Source: Chitinophaga pinensis
Lineage (GTDB): Bacteria > Bacteroidota > Bacteroidia > NS11-12g > UBA9320
NCBI GenBank assembly: GCA_945907065.1
Contig: CAMDSC010000004.1
Span: forward strand, 1 to 64,000
DNA length: 64,000 bases
Direction: 5' to 3'
Below are positions 30,200 through 39,088 of the stretch, one piece after another; position 1 is the stretch's first letter; each line of letters opens with the position of its first letter. The translations under genes and the position numbers were made by a program. The notes beneath the pieces were generated by a model that worked only from the letters and a program-made list of their open reading frames with translations, searched no databases and was not told the origin of the DNA.

Positions 30200-30793
30200 A
30201 TGGACATGAAACTAATATTAATCATAACTCTAACCTTAATTGGTGTTTTTGGAATTTGGAAACTATTATTGGCTCGCAAACCTGTGGCAACGACTAACTT
30301 GGCAGTCAGTTCTTCTTATTCTCCTATTTTGGAACAGTGCATTATAAAATTAAATTCAAAGGATAAATTATGTTTAAGTGATTTTAAAGGCAAAAAAATT
30401 CTTTTGGTAAACGTGGCCTCGGAGTGTGGCTTTACCAAACAATACTCTGATCTTGAAAAATTATACACAACCTACAAGGATAAATTGGTGATAATTGGAT
30501 TTCCATGCAATCAGTTTGGTGGCCAAGAACCCGGAACGGAAGAAGAAATTGCAACGTTTTGTTCTTCAAAATTTGCCGTTACTTTTCCGCTAACTACCAA
30601 AATAGATGTGAAAGGCGACAAACAACACCCGATTTATAAATGGCTAACTAATAAAACAATGAATGGGGTGGATGACTATAATGTGAACTGGAATTTTAAT
30701 AAATTTATGCTGGATGAAAACGGCCAATTAATTGGATATTTTAGCAGTAGAATAAATCCAATGGATAGTGCTATCATCAATCTTTTAAAATAA
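30200..30793 (+). CDS. glutathione peroxidase family protein
   Basis: 197 residues. An N-terminal hydrophobic helix (about 4-24) anchors it in the inner membrane or acts as an uncleaved signal. The thioredoxin-like peroxidase core has the active-site Cys76 in LVNVASECGFTKQY, the motif GFPCNQFGGQEPGT with the conserved Gln, and WNFNKF with the catalytic Trp. It reduces peroxides, usually with thioredoxin rather than glutathione in bacteria lacking glutathione. Both Met1 and Met3 could start it. apaG follows after 48 bases, with its own promoter overlapping this gene's stop codon. Confidence 0.93.
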   Translation: MDMKLILIITLTLIGVFGIWKLLLARKPVATTNLAVSSSYSPILEQCIIKLNSKDKLCLSDFKGKKILLVNVASECGFTKQYSDLEKLYTTYKDKLVIIGFPCNQFGGQEPGTEEEIATFCSSKFAVTFPLTTKIDVKGDKQHPIYKWLTNKTMNGVDDYNVNWNFNKFMLDENGQLIGYFSSRINPMDSAIINLLK

Positions 30794-30798
30794 TTTTG
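30791..30798 (+). promoter_or_regulatory. -7 element of apaG overlapping the peroxidase stop codon
   Basis: TAATTTTG is a perfect TAnnTTTG; its TAA is also the stop codon of the upstream gene. The expected leader is about 37 bases. Confidence 0.5.
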
Positions 30799-30841
30799 AC
30801 CTGTCTTTTCATTTTTAAAGGCATTTAAAAATTTAGTAAAT

Positions 30842-31228
30842 ATGGTTAAAGCAATTACACAAAACATTGGAATATCAGTTGAAACATTTTTTCAACCGAA
30901 GCAATCCAAGCCCGATTTAGATTTTTATGTGTATTCATATCGCATCACTATCAAAAATGAAAGTGAATATACTGTTCAATTAGTTAGCCGATATTGGGAA
31001 ATTTTTGATGCCATAATGGAAAAACGTATTGTGGAAGGTGAAGGAGTTATTGGCGAGCAGCCTATTCTTTTGCCTGGCGAATCCTACCAATATGTGTCCT
31101 ACTGCCAGCTTAAAACTGATGCTGGAAGTATGAAAGGGTATTACACATTCCAAAGGCAAATTGATGAATCACAGTTTGATGCTGTTATTCCTGAATTTGT
31201 ATTGTTGCCGGAGTATAGACGGAATTAA
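30842..31228 (+). CDS. apaG: ApaG-domain protein
   Basis: 128 residues, the normal ApaG length. The immunoglobulin-like ApaG fold shows as YSYRITIKNESEYTVQLVSRYWEIFDA, EGEGVIGEQPILLPGESYQYVSYCQL and GSMKGYYTFQR. ApaG has been linked to Co2+ resistance and Mg2+ efflux in Salmonella, but its biochemical activity is unknown. It has its own -7 element and stands alone after the peroxidase gene; the convergent HAD gene ends 70 bases further on. Confidence 0.94.
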   Translation: MVKAITQNIGISVETFFQPKQSKPDLDFYVYSYRITIKNESEYTVQLVSRYWEIFDAIMEKRIVEGEGVIGEQPILLPGESYQYVSYCQLKTDAGSMKGYYTFQRQIDESQFDAVIPEFVLLPEYRRN

Positions 31229-31297
31229 AAACTTAATTTAGAATTCATTAATTTAGAATTATATTTTTTTAGAAACCTGATTTTATAATTCTTACCT

Positions 31298-31720
31298 TTA
31301 TTTTTTAAATACCTCTACCTCTCTGCGCTCTTTAACCATATTAGAAAATTTCCCAGAAAATCGGGTGGCTTTTACTGATCGATCATCTATCCAATGATAA
31401 TTTCCACCTCGTGGTTTGCCAAAAATTATTCCATGATATTTAAACCCATGTTCATTTAACCACTTTTCTGTATTGGCTCTGTGTTCCTCTAGTCTAGAAG
31501 TAAAAAAAGTAATAATATGGCCTTCATCAAATAATTTATTTACATATTCTTTAGCTCCGGGCAGTTCATTGCAAGTGAGCATTCGCTCGGGTTCTTCATT
31601 GGGCACATCCTCCGAAACGGTTCCGTCAATATCAATTAAATAATTTTTAATACCTCTTGGCAATTTAGGACTAACTAAAAGTCCTCTAGCATCATATTTA
31701 TTTATTAATATCTCGCTCAT
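31298..31720 (-). CDS. HAD-superfamily hydrolase-like protein
   Basis: 140 residues. The HAD nucleophile motif is visible as YLIDIDGTVSED (Asp30 and Asp32), followed by EEPERMLTCNELPGAKEYVNKL, the Thr/Ser motif FFTSRLEEHRANTEKWL and a C-terminal acidic motif in GGNYHWIDDRSVKATRF. It should be a small phosphatase acting on a phosphorylated metabolite; in Bacteroidota such genes are sometimes mislabelled as phosphoheptose isomerase. It starts 1 base after the bcp stop, the third gene of an M23-bcp-HAD operon. No signal peptide. Confidence 0.85.
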   Translation of the reverse strand: MSEILINKYDARGLLVSPKLPRGIKNYLIDIDGTVSEDVPNEEPERMLTCNELPGAKEYVNKLFDEGHIITFFTSRLEEHRANTEKWLNEHGFKYHGIIFGKPRGGNYHWIDDRSVKATRFSGKFSNMVKERREVEVFKK

Positions 31721-31721
31721 T

Positions 31722-32168
31722 CTACATTAATTGATTGGCGTGATTTTTAGTATCTACTTTTTCAATAATATCAGTTATTACGCCGTTGTCAAAAATAAAG
31801 GTAACCCGTGCTATTCCCATATACTTCCGGCCATACATGCTTTTTTCCACCCAGGTTCCAAAAGCTTCGGCTACGGCATGGTCTTCATCCGTTAGCAAAT
31901 CAAAGGGCAATTCATATTTTTCAATAAACTTTACATGCTTCTTCATTCCATCCGGACTAATTCCATAAATGGTATACCCCTTTGCCAACAAAGCTTTGTA
32001 ATTATCGCGCAAGCTACATGCCTCGGCTGTGCAACCGGGCGTATCGTCTTTTGGATAAAAATAAAGAACTACTTTTTTGCCAATTAAATCTTTTGATTCA
32101 ACGGTTTCGCCCAGTTGATTTACGGTTTTAAATTTAGGGGCTTTATCGCCTATTTTTAGTGTGGTCAT
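31722..32168 (-). CDS. bcp: thioredoxin-dependent thiol peroxidase (peroxiredoxin Q)
   Basis: 148 residues, full length. The peroxidatic Cys46 and resolving Cys51 are in YPKDDTPGCTAEACSLRD, five residues apart as in the BCP/PrxQ class; the GDKAPKF start and SMYGRKYMGIARVTFI end are typical. It reduces hydrogen and organic peroxides using thioredoxin. It sits 17 bases after the M23 gene and 1 base before the HAD gene, so expression depends on the promoter upstream of M23. Confidence 0.96.
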   Translation of the reverse strand: MTTLKIGDKAPKFKTVNQLGETVESKDLIGKKVVLYFYPKDDTPGCTAEACSLRDNYKALLAKGYTIYGISPDGMKKHVKFIEKYELPFDLLTDEDHAVAEAFGTWVEKSMYGRKYMGIARVTFIFDNGVITDIIEKVDTKNHANQLM

Positions 32169-32185
32169 ATTTTTACCAAACGTTT

Positions 32186-33982
32186 TTATAAAGAAATAGT
32201 TTGTGAATATTCATTACTATTTCCTCGTGTATCCGTTACTTTTATTTTAAAGCCATGTTTTCCTGTAGTTATAAAATTTGGGATTTTGCCAGATATAAAA
32301 TCAGTCTTTGGCTCATAATCCGTCAATATCCATTCATCATCAATGGTTGTTATAATTTCTTTAATTCCACTTAAATCGTCTTTTACTTTGCCCGAAAAAT
32401 TTCGTCCTTTAACTTTTACACCTGAAATTACGGGAGCTGTTTCATCCACATCATAATAAAATTGTCCCAGCATTTTTGCTTTGGTTTTTATATAACCGTC
32501 CTCCCATATTCCACCTTCGGGTTTTTTAGTTCCGCCCCGAGTTAATCGTATTATAACATATTTTTCAGGATTTGAAATTGGAAATTCAGGTTTTAAAGCT
32601 ATTGAAAAAGAATCATTCACCGGAATGCTGCTGCTCATTATATCCCAAACGCTGTTACCATTTATTTGTTTTCCATTAGAACCAATTCTGAACATAACCG
32701 TATCATATAAAACGCTTTTAGGGATTTTAATTTTAACTGTTGCATTGCCGGCTTTCAGTTCCATTTCATTTTGTATGTTGGGATAAAATAATTGTTTTTG
32801 GTACAAAGGGTTTTCCTTAAAAAACAGTCGTTCAGGAGGAAAATTGGCATCCGCTGTTTTATTCCCTTTCACAGTAAAATTTATTGAATCTTTATGCCCT
32901 GGAAAATCACGAATTACTAGTTTTATATTATATATTTTTTTGTCTTCTATATTTACTCTACCATGGTTTATAGCAGTTGGATAAAAATTTAAAGTATTTC
33001 CATCATCCACAAAAAGTTTAATAATTTTTAAGTCTTTTTCTTCAAGCACCGGGTGGTCTAAATGGCAATTTATAAGTCGCCAATCGGCAAAAGGTATTTG
33101 TTCGATTTTTTGTTCAAAAACCAATTGACCATTAACAAATAATTTAGCATACTGAATACCCATATTAAACCCACCTTTTCGCAAATGATCCACCCAAGAT
33201 GCTCCAAAAGCATATGAGCCGTGAGCTAGATTTAATTGAGCATTGGAAATACTTCCCCCCAATCTTCCATACTGAGAAAACCGATAAGTTCCTGTTTCCA
33301 ATCGCTTGGTATTATCCAAAGCATAGACTGTAATGCTATTAATTTGCGGTTTAACATTGTCATTTAATTTTAGTCCGAACAATAGTGGATTAAGGGCATC
33401 CCCAGTTTCATTATCCCGAATTTCAAAATGCAAATGTGGCCCTGCCGAACCCCCTGTATTACCTGAGTAAGCTATTAAATCTCCTTTTTTTACCGGAATT
33501 AAATTGGCTTCTGGCTGGGTTTCTATTTCAAAAGCTTTGCGTTTGTAATGTTCTTTTTCAATATAGTTTCCAATAGTTGGGGCAAAACTCATCAAGTGCC
33601 CATAAACAGAAGTGTAGCCATTAGGGTGAATAATATAAAGTGCTTTTCCATAGCCTTTGGCTGAAATATTTATTCGCCCTATATATCCGTCACCAGTGGC
33701 ATACACAGGTATTCCTGTTTTGCCTTCGCCCGTTCTTATATCCACTCCCGAATGAAAATGGTTGGTTCTTAATTCCCCAAAATTACCCGCCAAATCAATG
33801 GTACCTTTAATTGGCCATACAAAAAAATTCTTTGGGTAGGATTTTAGAATTGGAGCAGGTATAGAAACCGGTGCTTCACTTTTTAAACCTTTATTTTTTG
33901 ATTTATAGCTGGAAATACAAACCAATGCCATAGCCGAGCAACTAAGAAAAAGAGTGGTTATGATTAAGGTGCGTTTTACCAT
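32186..33982 (-). CDS. M23-family peptidoglycan endopeptidase
   Basis: 598 residues from ATG at 33980-33982. An ATG four codons upstream lies 2 bases past the -7 element and is therefore unlikely to be in the transcript. After an N-terminal signal (TLIITTLFLSCSAMALVC), the M23 LytM domain spans about residues 60-200: FHSGVDIRTGEG supplies the first His and Asp ligands, YTSVYGHL is the family middle motif, and SGNTGGSAGPHLHFEIRD holds the HxH pair. The remaining 400 residues are beta-rich, with an Ig-like unit (APVISGVKVKGRNFSGKVKDD) near the C-terminus. It cleaves cell-wall cross-links in the periplasm. First gene of the M23-bcp-HAD operon. Confidence 0.92.
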   Translation of the reverse strand: MVKRTLIITTLFLSCSAMALVCISSYKSKNKGLKSEAPVSIPAPILKSYPKNFFVWPIKGTIDLAGNFGELRTNHFHSGVDIRTGEGKTGIPVYATGDGYIGRINISAKGYGKALYIIHPNGYTSVYGHLMSFAPTIGNYIEKEHYKRKAFEIETQPEANLIPVKKGDLIAYSGNTGGSAGPHLHFEIRDNETGDALNPLLFGLKLNDNVKPQINSITVYALDNTKRLETGTYRFSQYGRLGGSISNAQLNLAHGSYAFGASWVDHLRKGGFNMGIQYAKLFVNGQLVFEQKIEQIPFADWRLINCHLDHPVLEEKDLKIIKLFVDDGNTLNFYPTAINHGRVNIEDKKIYNIKLVIRDFPGHKDSINFTVKGNKTADANFPPERLFFKENPLYQKQLFYPNIQNEMELKAGNATVKIKIPKSVLYDTVMFRIGSNGKQINGNSVWDIMSSSIPVNDSFSIALKPEFPISNPEKYVIIRLTRGGTKKPEGGIWEDGYIKTKAKMLGQFYYDVDETAPVISGVKVKGRNFSGKVKDDLSGIKEIITTIDDEWILTDYEPKTDFISGKIPNFITTGKHGFKIKVTDTRGNSNEYSQTISL

Positions 33983-33995
33983 TTTTTGAAGCATT

Positions 33996-34003
33996 CAAAA
34001 TTA
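33996..34003 (-). promoter_or_regulatory. -7 element of the M23-bcp-HAD operon
   Basis: Minus-strand TAATTTTG, a perfect TAnnTTTG. Its position, 14 bases before ATG 33982 but only 2 before the alternative ATG 33994, decides the start codon. Confidence 0.6.
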
Positions 34004-34050
34004 CGGTGGAAATAAAACGCCGAGTGCAGAGTTTATTAACGGTTGTCTAA

Positions 34051-34085
34051 ATTTATTGCCGTTGGCTTAAGCCAACGCAATAAAT
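34051..34085. repeat. 35-base palindrome, one of two related copies
   Basis: ATTTATTGC and its complement enclose GTTGGC-TTAA-GCCAAC; the palindrome is perfect except for one extra C. It lies 5 bases past the stop of the M1 lipoprotein gene. A related copy at 61774-61799 shares about 24 of 26 bases. It could serve as a terminator for the M1 gene or be an interspersed palindromic repeat. Confidence 0.65.
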
Positions 34086-34090
34086 AATTT

Positions 34091-35983
34091 TTATTTTAAA
34101 ATTTCCTCAACGGAATGAGCGGATACCGAATGATAGCCAGGTTTTGCCTTTTCAAAAACTTTTTTTGCCCAGTTTTTCCCTTCAGGCGTTTTAGCCAAGG
34201 CTTCATAAATTGGGGTTAAAAATTTTCTCCGTCCTATGGAAGTTAAAAATGATTCTATTTGTGGTCGGTTTTGGGTATAACCGTTTTTAACAGATATAGT
34301 AAACCAATCACACAAAATTTCAGCATTGCTGCGGTTTGAAAATTTAAAGGTTTTATCAAAATTTTGTACTTGTTGCAAAGTGGCTTTTTTGCCAAATTGC
34401 CTAATTAAATATTGCCAATGATGGGTTGTAAATCCATTGGTATCAAATGATTCAGGCTTTGCTTTGCCGTTAAAATAATTGGCGAGTAATGCATCCACTT
34501 TATTTAATTCAATTGAAACGGGCTTCATAGCATCTTTGGGTAATCCTTCGCCAAAAACCCATTGCTGAACGTTAGCCGCTTTTTTCCAAGTCTTGTTTTT
34601 ATCTAAGAGTTCTTGGTTTAAATACTCCAAAAATCCTTCTGTAGTGTTATAGCTAAAAGCATACGTTTTAAAATATTTATTTAAAAATTCATCCCAGTTT
34701 TTCTTGCCTACAATTTTTTCGAGATGGCATAAAAAGAAACGCCCTTTATCATACGCCACATCGCTTAATCCTTCATCTGGGTCGCGACCTTTCAGGTCTA
34801 ATTTTAATTTTGTATCAGCCGATAAACCTTCAGATTTCATAACAGCCATGGTGTTTTCTAAATCATTCCAAGCCAGTACCTGCCTCATTTCATCATAAGG
34901 CTTACCATAAATTTGCTCCATAATGCGTTGCTCAAAATAATTGGTAAATCCTTCGTTTAGCCAAAAATCATTCCAAGTGGCATTGGTTACCAAATTTCCA
35001 CTCCAGCTATGGGCTAGCTCATGGGCAATTAATGAAACTTGGCTTCTATCGCCTGTAATTACGGTAGGTGTAGCAAATGTTAATCGTGGATTTTCCATAC
35101 CACCAAAAGGAAAACTTGGGGGTAAAACCAATACATCGTAGCGTTTCCACATATAAGTTCCATACAATTTTCCAGCTTCATCAATCATTTTTTGCATATC
35201 TGCAAATTCCCAAACAGCTTTTTCCAACATACCCGGTTCGGCATACATTCCACAATTTTGACCCAATGATTTAAAAACGATTTTACCTGAACTAAGCGCT
35301 AACAAATAGGAGGAAATGGGTTGATCCATATTAAATTCATATATACCTGATTCATTAACTTCCTGTGGATTGGTAGCACTCATTAAAGCCAAATAACTAG
35401 GTTTGGTTTTTATCTTAGCTTTATAAGTAAATTTTACTGCTGGTGCATCCTGACAAGGTACCCAGCTTCTGGCCAATATCGCCTGACTTTGGCTATATAA
35501 AAATTCTTCTTGTTTATCGTGAGTTTGAGCAGGGGTAACCCATTGCAAGGCTGCAGCTTCGGGATGTGTTTGGTATGATATTACTACTTTATTAGTTGTT
35601 TTTTCTAAGATTATTTTTAGGGGTGTTCCAAATATAGGGTGGCTATTTCCTAACCAAAATTTCAAATTTCTCCCTTCATTATTTTTTACAGCTGAAATTA
35701 TAAGCTGGCGTGTGTCTAAAATAAGTGTATCAGCGTTTTCTTTTTTATCCAACGTGAGTGTTGCTGTTCCTTTTAAAATATGGGTTTTCCATAAAATTTC
35801 AAGGTCCAGGTCAATATGATTTACCTTAATATTATTAGGGTTTGAATAGGAGTGAGGATCAACAACTGAAACTATTTTTGAGTTTTTTTCATCGGTCACA
35901 TATTTTTTTTCATTTCGGCACGTTATTAACAAGATAACTGAGGAAATGAATATCAGAAATGAAAAGATATTTTTTAGAAACAT
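34091..35983 (-). CDS. M1-family aminopeptidase lipoprotein (leukotriene A4 hydrolase-like)
   Basis: 630 residues. The N-terminus carries a lipoprotein signal with lipobox LITC (Cys22). The M1 core has GGMENPRLTF and the zinc motif HELAHSW with LNEGFTNYFEQ; the C-terminal region (about 450-620) is an ARM-like helical domain as in leukotriene A4 hydrolase-type aminopeptidases (FNGKAKPESFDTNGFTTHHW; SIGRRKFLTPIYEALAK). It probably trims peptides in the periplasm. Unlike the M1 enzyme at 19623 it keeps the canonical GGMEN and has no T9SS tail. Its promoter is shared with a divergently transcribed DUF4468 gene. Confidence 0.93.
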   Translation of the reverse strand: MFLKNIFSFLIFISSVILLITCRNEKKYVTDEKNSKIVSVVDPHSYSNPNNIKVNHIDLDLEILWKTHILKGTATLTLDKKENADTLILDTRQLIISAVKNNEGRNLKFWLGNSHPIFGTPLKIILEKTTNKVVISYQTHPEAAALQWVTPAQTHDKQEEFLYSQSQAILARSWVPCQDAPAVKFTYKAKIKTKPSYLALMSATNPQEVNESGIYEFNMDQPISSYLLALSSGKIVFKSLGQNCGMYAEPGMLEKAVWEFADMQKMIDEAGKLYGTYMWKRYDVLVLPPSFPFGGMENPRLTFATPTVITGDRSQVSLIAHELAHSWSGNLVTNATWNDFWLNEGFTNYFEQRIMEQIYGKPYDEMRQVLAWNDLENTMAVMKSEGLSADTKLKLDLKGRDPDEGLSDVAYDKGRFFLCHLEKIVGKKNWDEFLNKYFKTYAFSYNTTEGFLEYLNQELLDKNKTWKKAANVQQWVFGEGLPKDAMKPVSIELNKVDALLANYFNGKAKPESFDTNGFTTHHWQYLIRQFGKKATLQQVQNFDKTFKFSNRSNAEILCDWFTISVKNGYTQNRPQIESFLTSIGRRKFLTPIYEALAKTPEGKNWAKKVFEKAKPGYHSVSAHSVEEILK

Positions 35984-35999
35984 ATAATAAATTAGACTC

Positions 36000-36007
36000 C
36001 AAAAGTA
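36000..36007 (-). promoter_or_regulatory. -7 element of the M1 lipoprotein gene
   Basis: Minus-strand TACTTTTG, perfect TAnnTTTG, 17 bases before ATG 35983. Confidence 0.6.
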
Positions 36008-36089
36008 GTACTGTAAACTTTACTAAACTAACATTTGCGAAGTGGATAAATATGGTAATTTGGCCTAATAAAATTCAAATTCAAACTTT

Positions 36090-36097
36090 TACCTTTG
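36090..36097 (+). promoter_or_regulatory. -7 element of the DUF4468 gene
   Basis: TACCTTTG, perfect TAnnTTTG, 30 bases before ATG 36127, divergent from the M1 promoter. Confidence 0.6.
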
Positions 36098-36126
36098 CAC
36101 GTTTAACCCAATACTAAAAATAAAAG

Positions 36127-36816
36127 ATGATACATTACACCAAGACAATTGCACTTTTAGCAACCATGTTTTTAGGGCTTTCGATTTCAGTGGCTCAGGA
36201 TTATTCTAAACCCGACTCAGCGGTTTATGATCCTTATGCCACCGATACTGCATCTTCTTTTCTTGAATCAGGAAAAAGCAGCGAAGCTACACAACCAGTT
36301 AGAAAACCCTATATACGATTTGTAACACCTTTTGATACAATTACTGAATTAGTAACTTATGCTGATATTATTAATGAAGATGAGGCTGTAACTGATTCAT
36401 TATACTGGCGGGCAAAACGTTGGATAAAGCATGAGTTTAAAAGCTCTAAAAAACAGGTTATTAAAAAGGATGATAAAAAGGAATTTAAGATTGTGATGGA
36501 AGGTGAATTTCCATTATATATTGAAGCTAACAAATTTTCAAAATCCCAAAATGGCCGGGTAGCTTTTGATATGGAACTAAGATTTAAAGAAGGTCGATAC
36601 AAATACAAAATAAATAATTTGGTGCATGTGGTAGATCCTCCTCCTGGAGAAGATAAAGAAATTAAAACCTACTTTGAATTTTATCGTAAATCAACTGTAA
36701 ATCCCAAAGGCAATGATGCGGTATTAATAGCTGCTGATAAAAAAATCAATAAAATGATTAGAGATCTTAAAAAATATTGCAAAGAACCAATATTTGTGGA
36801 TGAAGATGATTGGTAA
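36127..36816 (+). CDS. exported DUF4468-like protein
   Basis: 229 residues with a signal peptide (1-23, ending SISVAQ). A Ser/Thr/Asp-rich linker leads to a domain (about 75-205) that resembles DUF4468, with EFKIVMEGEFPLYIE, a strand pattern containing VAFDMELRFKEGRYKYKINNLVH, and a helical end KKINKMIRDLKKYC. The TBP-like fold is common in small periplasmic proteins of Bacteroidota; function unknown. The ending FVDEDDW is very acidic. It has its own promoter, and a bidirectional terminator separates it from the convergent flavin-reductase gene. Confidence 0.75.
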   Translation: MIHYTKTIALLATMFLGLSISVAQDYSKPDSAVYDPYATDTASSFLESGKSSEATQPVRKPYIRFVTPFDTITELVTYADIINEDEAVTDSLYWRAKRWIKHEFKSSKKQVIKKDDKKEFKIVMEGEFPLYIEANKFSKSQNGRVAFDMELRFKEGRYKYKINNLVHVVDPPPGEDKEIKTYFEFYRKSTVNPKGNDAVLIAADKKINKMIRDLKKYCKEPIFVDEDDW

Positions 36817-36846
36817 AAATTAGAATTTATACAAAAGACATAGAAT

Positions 36847-36873
36847 AAAAAGGCTGCCAATGGTGGCCTTTTT
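36847..36873. terminator. bidirectional terminator between convergent genes
   Basis: AAAAAGGCTGCC pairs with GGTGGCCTTTTT around AAT (two wobble pairs). A-rich on one side and T-rich on the other, it abuts the stop codon of the minus-strand gene and lies 30 bases after the plus-strand gene. Confidence 0.8.
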
Positions 36874-37716
36874 TTATAAAAGTAAACAAAGTGCTTTTTC
36901 TACTTCTCCTTTATTGATAAGCTCAATTGCTAACTCTTCCTTATTAGTATTTACATCTACAGAATTTTTAACTTCTGTTATTTTTTCTTCCGTAGGTAAA
37001 TGTTCTAAATTTCCCAATTGGCCTAAATGATTTCCAGTAAGTATTTTACTAAAGCGAATATGATCAGGTAATGCATCAATCCCGATTCCAATTGTGGTTA
37101 ATGGCTTTTGAACTTCAAACAAAGCCTCACCGTGGGCCCTGCAATACCAATTGCCACCCATGCGAGCCACTTGGTCAATTTTGGTTTGATCAATTTCTTC
37201 ATTTGCATCCAAAATAGCTTCATCAATATGAATGCATTTTACTTTACAAATAATCAAATTACCTGCTCCTCCTAATTCCCCTAGTTCTTTAACCTCTATA
37301 ACCTCACACTCTATTTGTACCGGGCTTTCTTTTACTCGCCATGGTTTTACTGTCAACGACTCAATTGGTGTAAATCCTGATTTAGTAAATTCGTCCACGC
37401 CTTTTGGATAAGGGCTGCTGGCCAAACTCATTTGATGAACCATTGAATAATTTACAATATTTATTACTACTTCGGCCACTTCTTTCACATTGTCATGAGT
37501 ATGCTTCGTTTCTCCGGTTCGGCCACTTCTTGATGGTGAAAAAATTAATATTGGAGGATTGGCGCTAAAAACATTAAAAAAACTAAACGGTGCCAAATTT
37601 CGGTTTCCATCTTTATCAATAGTACTTGCAAATGCTATTGGCCTAGGACCAACGGCTCCCAATAAATAATGATGTAACTTGGGAATAGGTATTTCGGAAG
37701 GAATGATGGTTTTCAT
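36874..37716 (-). CDS. flavin reductase family protein
   Basis: 280 residues. The FMN-binding split-barrel domain is recognisable by LLGAVGPRPIAFASTIDKDG, NLAPFSFFNVFSANPPILIFSPS and TKHTHDNVKEVAEVVINIV. Such proteins bind FMN and reduce it or act on small oxidised substrates; the exact reaction is not evident. Residues 190-280 are a helical extension beyond the usual 200 residues of the domain, ending in an acidic, Leu-rich helix (ELINKGEVEKALCLLL). It lies 44 bases after the PDH E2 gene with no clear promoter between, so it may be co-transcribed. Confidence 0.88.
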   Translation of the reverse strand: MKTIIPSEIPIPKLHHYLLGAVGPRPIAFASTIDKDGNRNLAPFSFFNVFSANPPILIFSPSRSGRTGETKHTHDNVKEVAEVVINIVNYSMVHQMSLASSPYPKGVDEFTKSGFTPIESLTVKPWRVKESPVQIECEVIEVKELGELGGAGNLIICKVKCIHIDEAILDANEEIDQTKIDQVARMGGNWYCRAHGEALFEVQKPLTTIGIGIDALPDHIRFSKILTGNHLGQLGNLEHLPTEEKITEVKNSVDVNTNKEELAIELINKGEVEKALCLLL

Positions 37717-37760
37717 AATATTTTATTTGAACAATCCTCGAAGGTTTAGGAAAGAAATTA

Positions 37761-38978
37761 TTATACCAAAAGCTTAACAGGTTCTTCTAAAAGTTCTTTC
37801 AGAGTATTCAAGAATTTTGAACCCACCACACCATCCACCACGCGATGGTCGCAGCTTAAAGTTACCTTCATGGTTTTTACAGGTTTTATTTCACCGTTTA
37901 CCACCCCAACAGTATCTTTAACCCCGCCAACAGCCAAAATACAAGCATCTGGAGGGTTAATAATTGCAGTAAATTCTTCAATACCAAACATACCAAGGTT
38001 GCTAATAGTAAAGGTATTTCCTTGCCAATCGGTTGGTTGAAGTTTTTTGTCTTTTGCCTTTATTCCGTAAGCTTTTATTTCAGTGCTAATAGCAGACAGA
38101 TTTTTATGATTTACAAATCTTACTACCGGCACCAAAAGTCCATCTTCTACTGCCATGGCCACGCCAATATGAATGTGATGATTGTAACGAATTTTGGTTC
38201 CTAACCATGATGAATTAACCGCAGGATGTTTTTGTAAAGAAACTGCCGAAGCCTTTACCACCAAATCATTTACCGATATTTTAACTTCTGAATATTCGTT
38301 CATTTTTTCACGGGCTTCCATGGCTTTATCCATGTTAATTTCCATGGTTAAATAAAAATGAGGCGCGGTAAATTTACTTTCAGCCAAACGGCCTGCAATT
38401 GTTTTCCGCATTTGAGAAACATTAACTTCATCGTAGCTTTCTATCCAACCAGATGATGCAGAACTTGCTAATGCTGAAGGAGTATAATTTTCAATATCTC
38501 GCTTTACAATTCGGCCATTATCGCCACTACCATTTATATTTTGAATATCAATACCTTTATCCTCAGCTAATTTTTTAGCCAGAGGACTTGCTTTTATTCT
38601 ATCATCGCTTGTATTTAAAACAGGTTGAGATACCTCTGCAATTTTAGTTTCAGCAATGGGGGCAGTTTCTTTTTTTGAAGATTCAACAGGCTTTGCCTCA
38701 GGAGTTGCAGCTCCATTTAGCAATGCTGAATAATCTTCACCTTCCTGACCAATAATCGCAATTACAGAATCTACAGGGGTTGCTTCACCTTCTTTAGCTT
38801 TTAGCTGCAAAATAGTACCTTTTACAAAATTTTCAAGTTCCATGGTAGCCTTATCGGTTTCCACATCTGCTAGAATATCTCCTGTTTTAACGGTATCTCC
38901 AACTTTTACGTTCCATTTTACAATAACACCTTCTTCCATGGTGTCGCTCATTTTAGGTAAACGAATTAATTCAGCCAT
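37761..38978 (-). CDS. pdhC: dihydrolipoamide acetyltransferase, E2 of pyruvate dehydrogenase
   Basis: 405 residues with the standard E2 order: one lipoyl domain (residues 1-78, lipoyl Lys43 in VETDKATMELE), a Pro/Ala/Lys-rich linker, the E3/E1-binding domain (about 130-165, ASPLAKKLAEDKGIDI with NGRIVKRDIENY), and the catalytic domain from about 185 with the active-site motif SCDHRVVDGV (His378, Asp382). It transfers acetyl groups from lipoamide to CoA in the pyruvate dehydrogenase core. The starting MAELIRLPKMSDTMEEG is usual for Bacteroidota PdhC. The E1 and E3 genes are not in this window. It has a strong promoter and is probably followed in the same transcript by the flavin-reductase-like gene. 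Confidence 0.95.
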   Translation of the reverse strand: MAELIRLPKMSDTMEEGVIVKWNVKVGDTVKTGDILADVETDKATMELENFVKGTILQLKAKEGEATPVDSVIAIIGQEGEDYSALLNGAATPEAKPVESSKKETAPIAETKIAEVSQPVLNTSDDRIKASPLAKKLAEDKGIDIQNINGSGDNGRIVKRDIENYTPSALASSASSGWIESYDEVNVSQMRKTIAGRLAESKFTAPHFYLTMEINMDKAMEAREKMNEYSEVKISVNDLVVKASAVSLQKHPAVNSSWLGTKIRYNHHIHIGVAMAVEDGLLVPVVRFVNHKNLSAISTEIKAYGIKAKDKKLQPTDWQGNTFTISNLGMFGIEEFTAIINPPDACILAVGGVKDTVGVVNGEIKPVKTMKVTLSCDHRVVDGVVGSKFLNTLKELLEEPVKLLV

Positions 38979-38992
38979 ATTTTTATAGGGTG

Positions 38993-39000
38993 CAAAAGTA
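38993..39000 (-). promoter_or_regulatory. -7 element of pdhC
   Basis: Minus-strand TACTTTTG, perfect TAnnTTTG, 15 bases before the ATG at 38978. Confidence 0.6.
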
Positions 39001-39088
39001 TAAAATTTATATGGCTATAAAATCAAATAAGTTTACGAAACCTAGACCTAGCTATTTACTTAATTCATAATTGTGGAATACACTATTT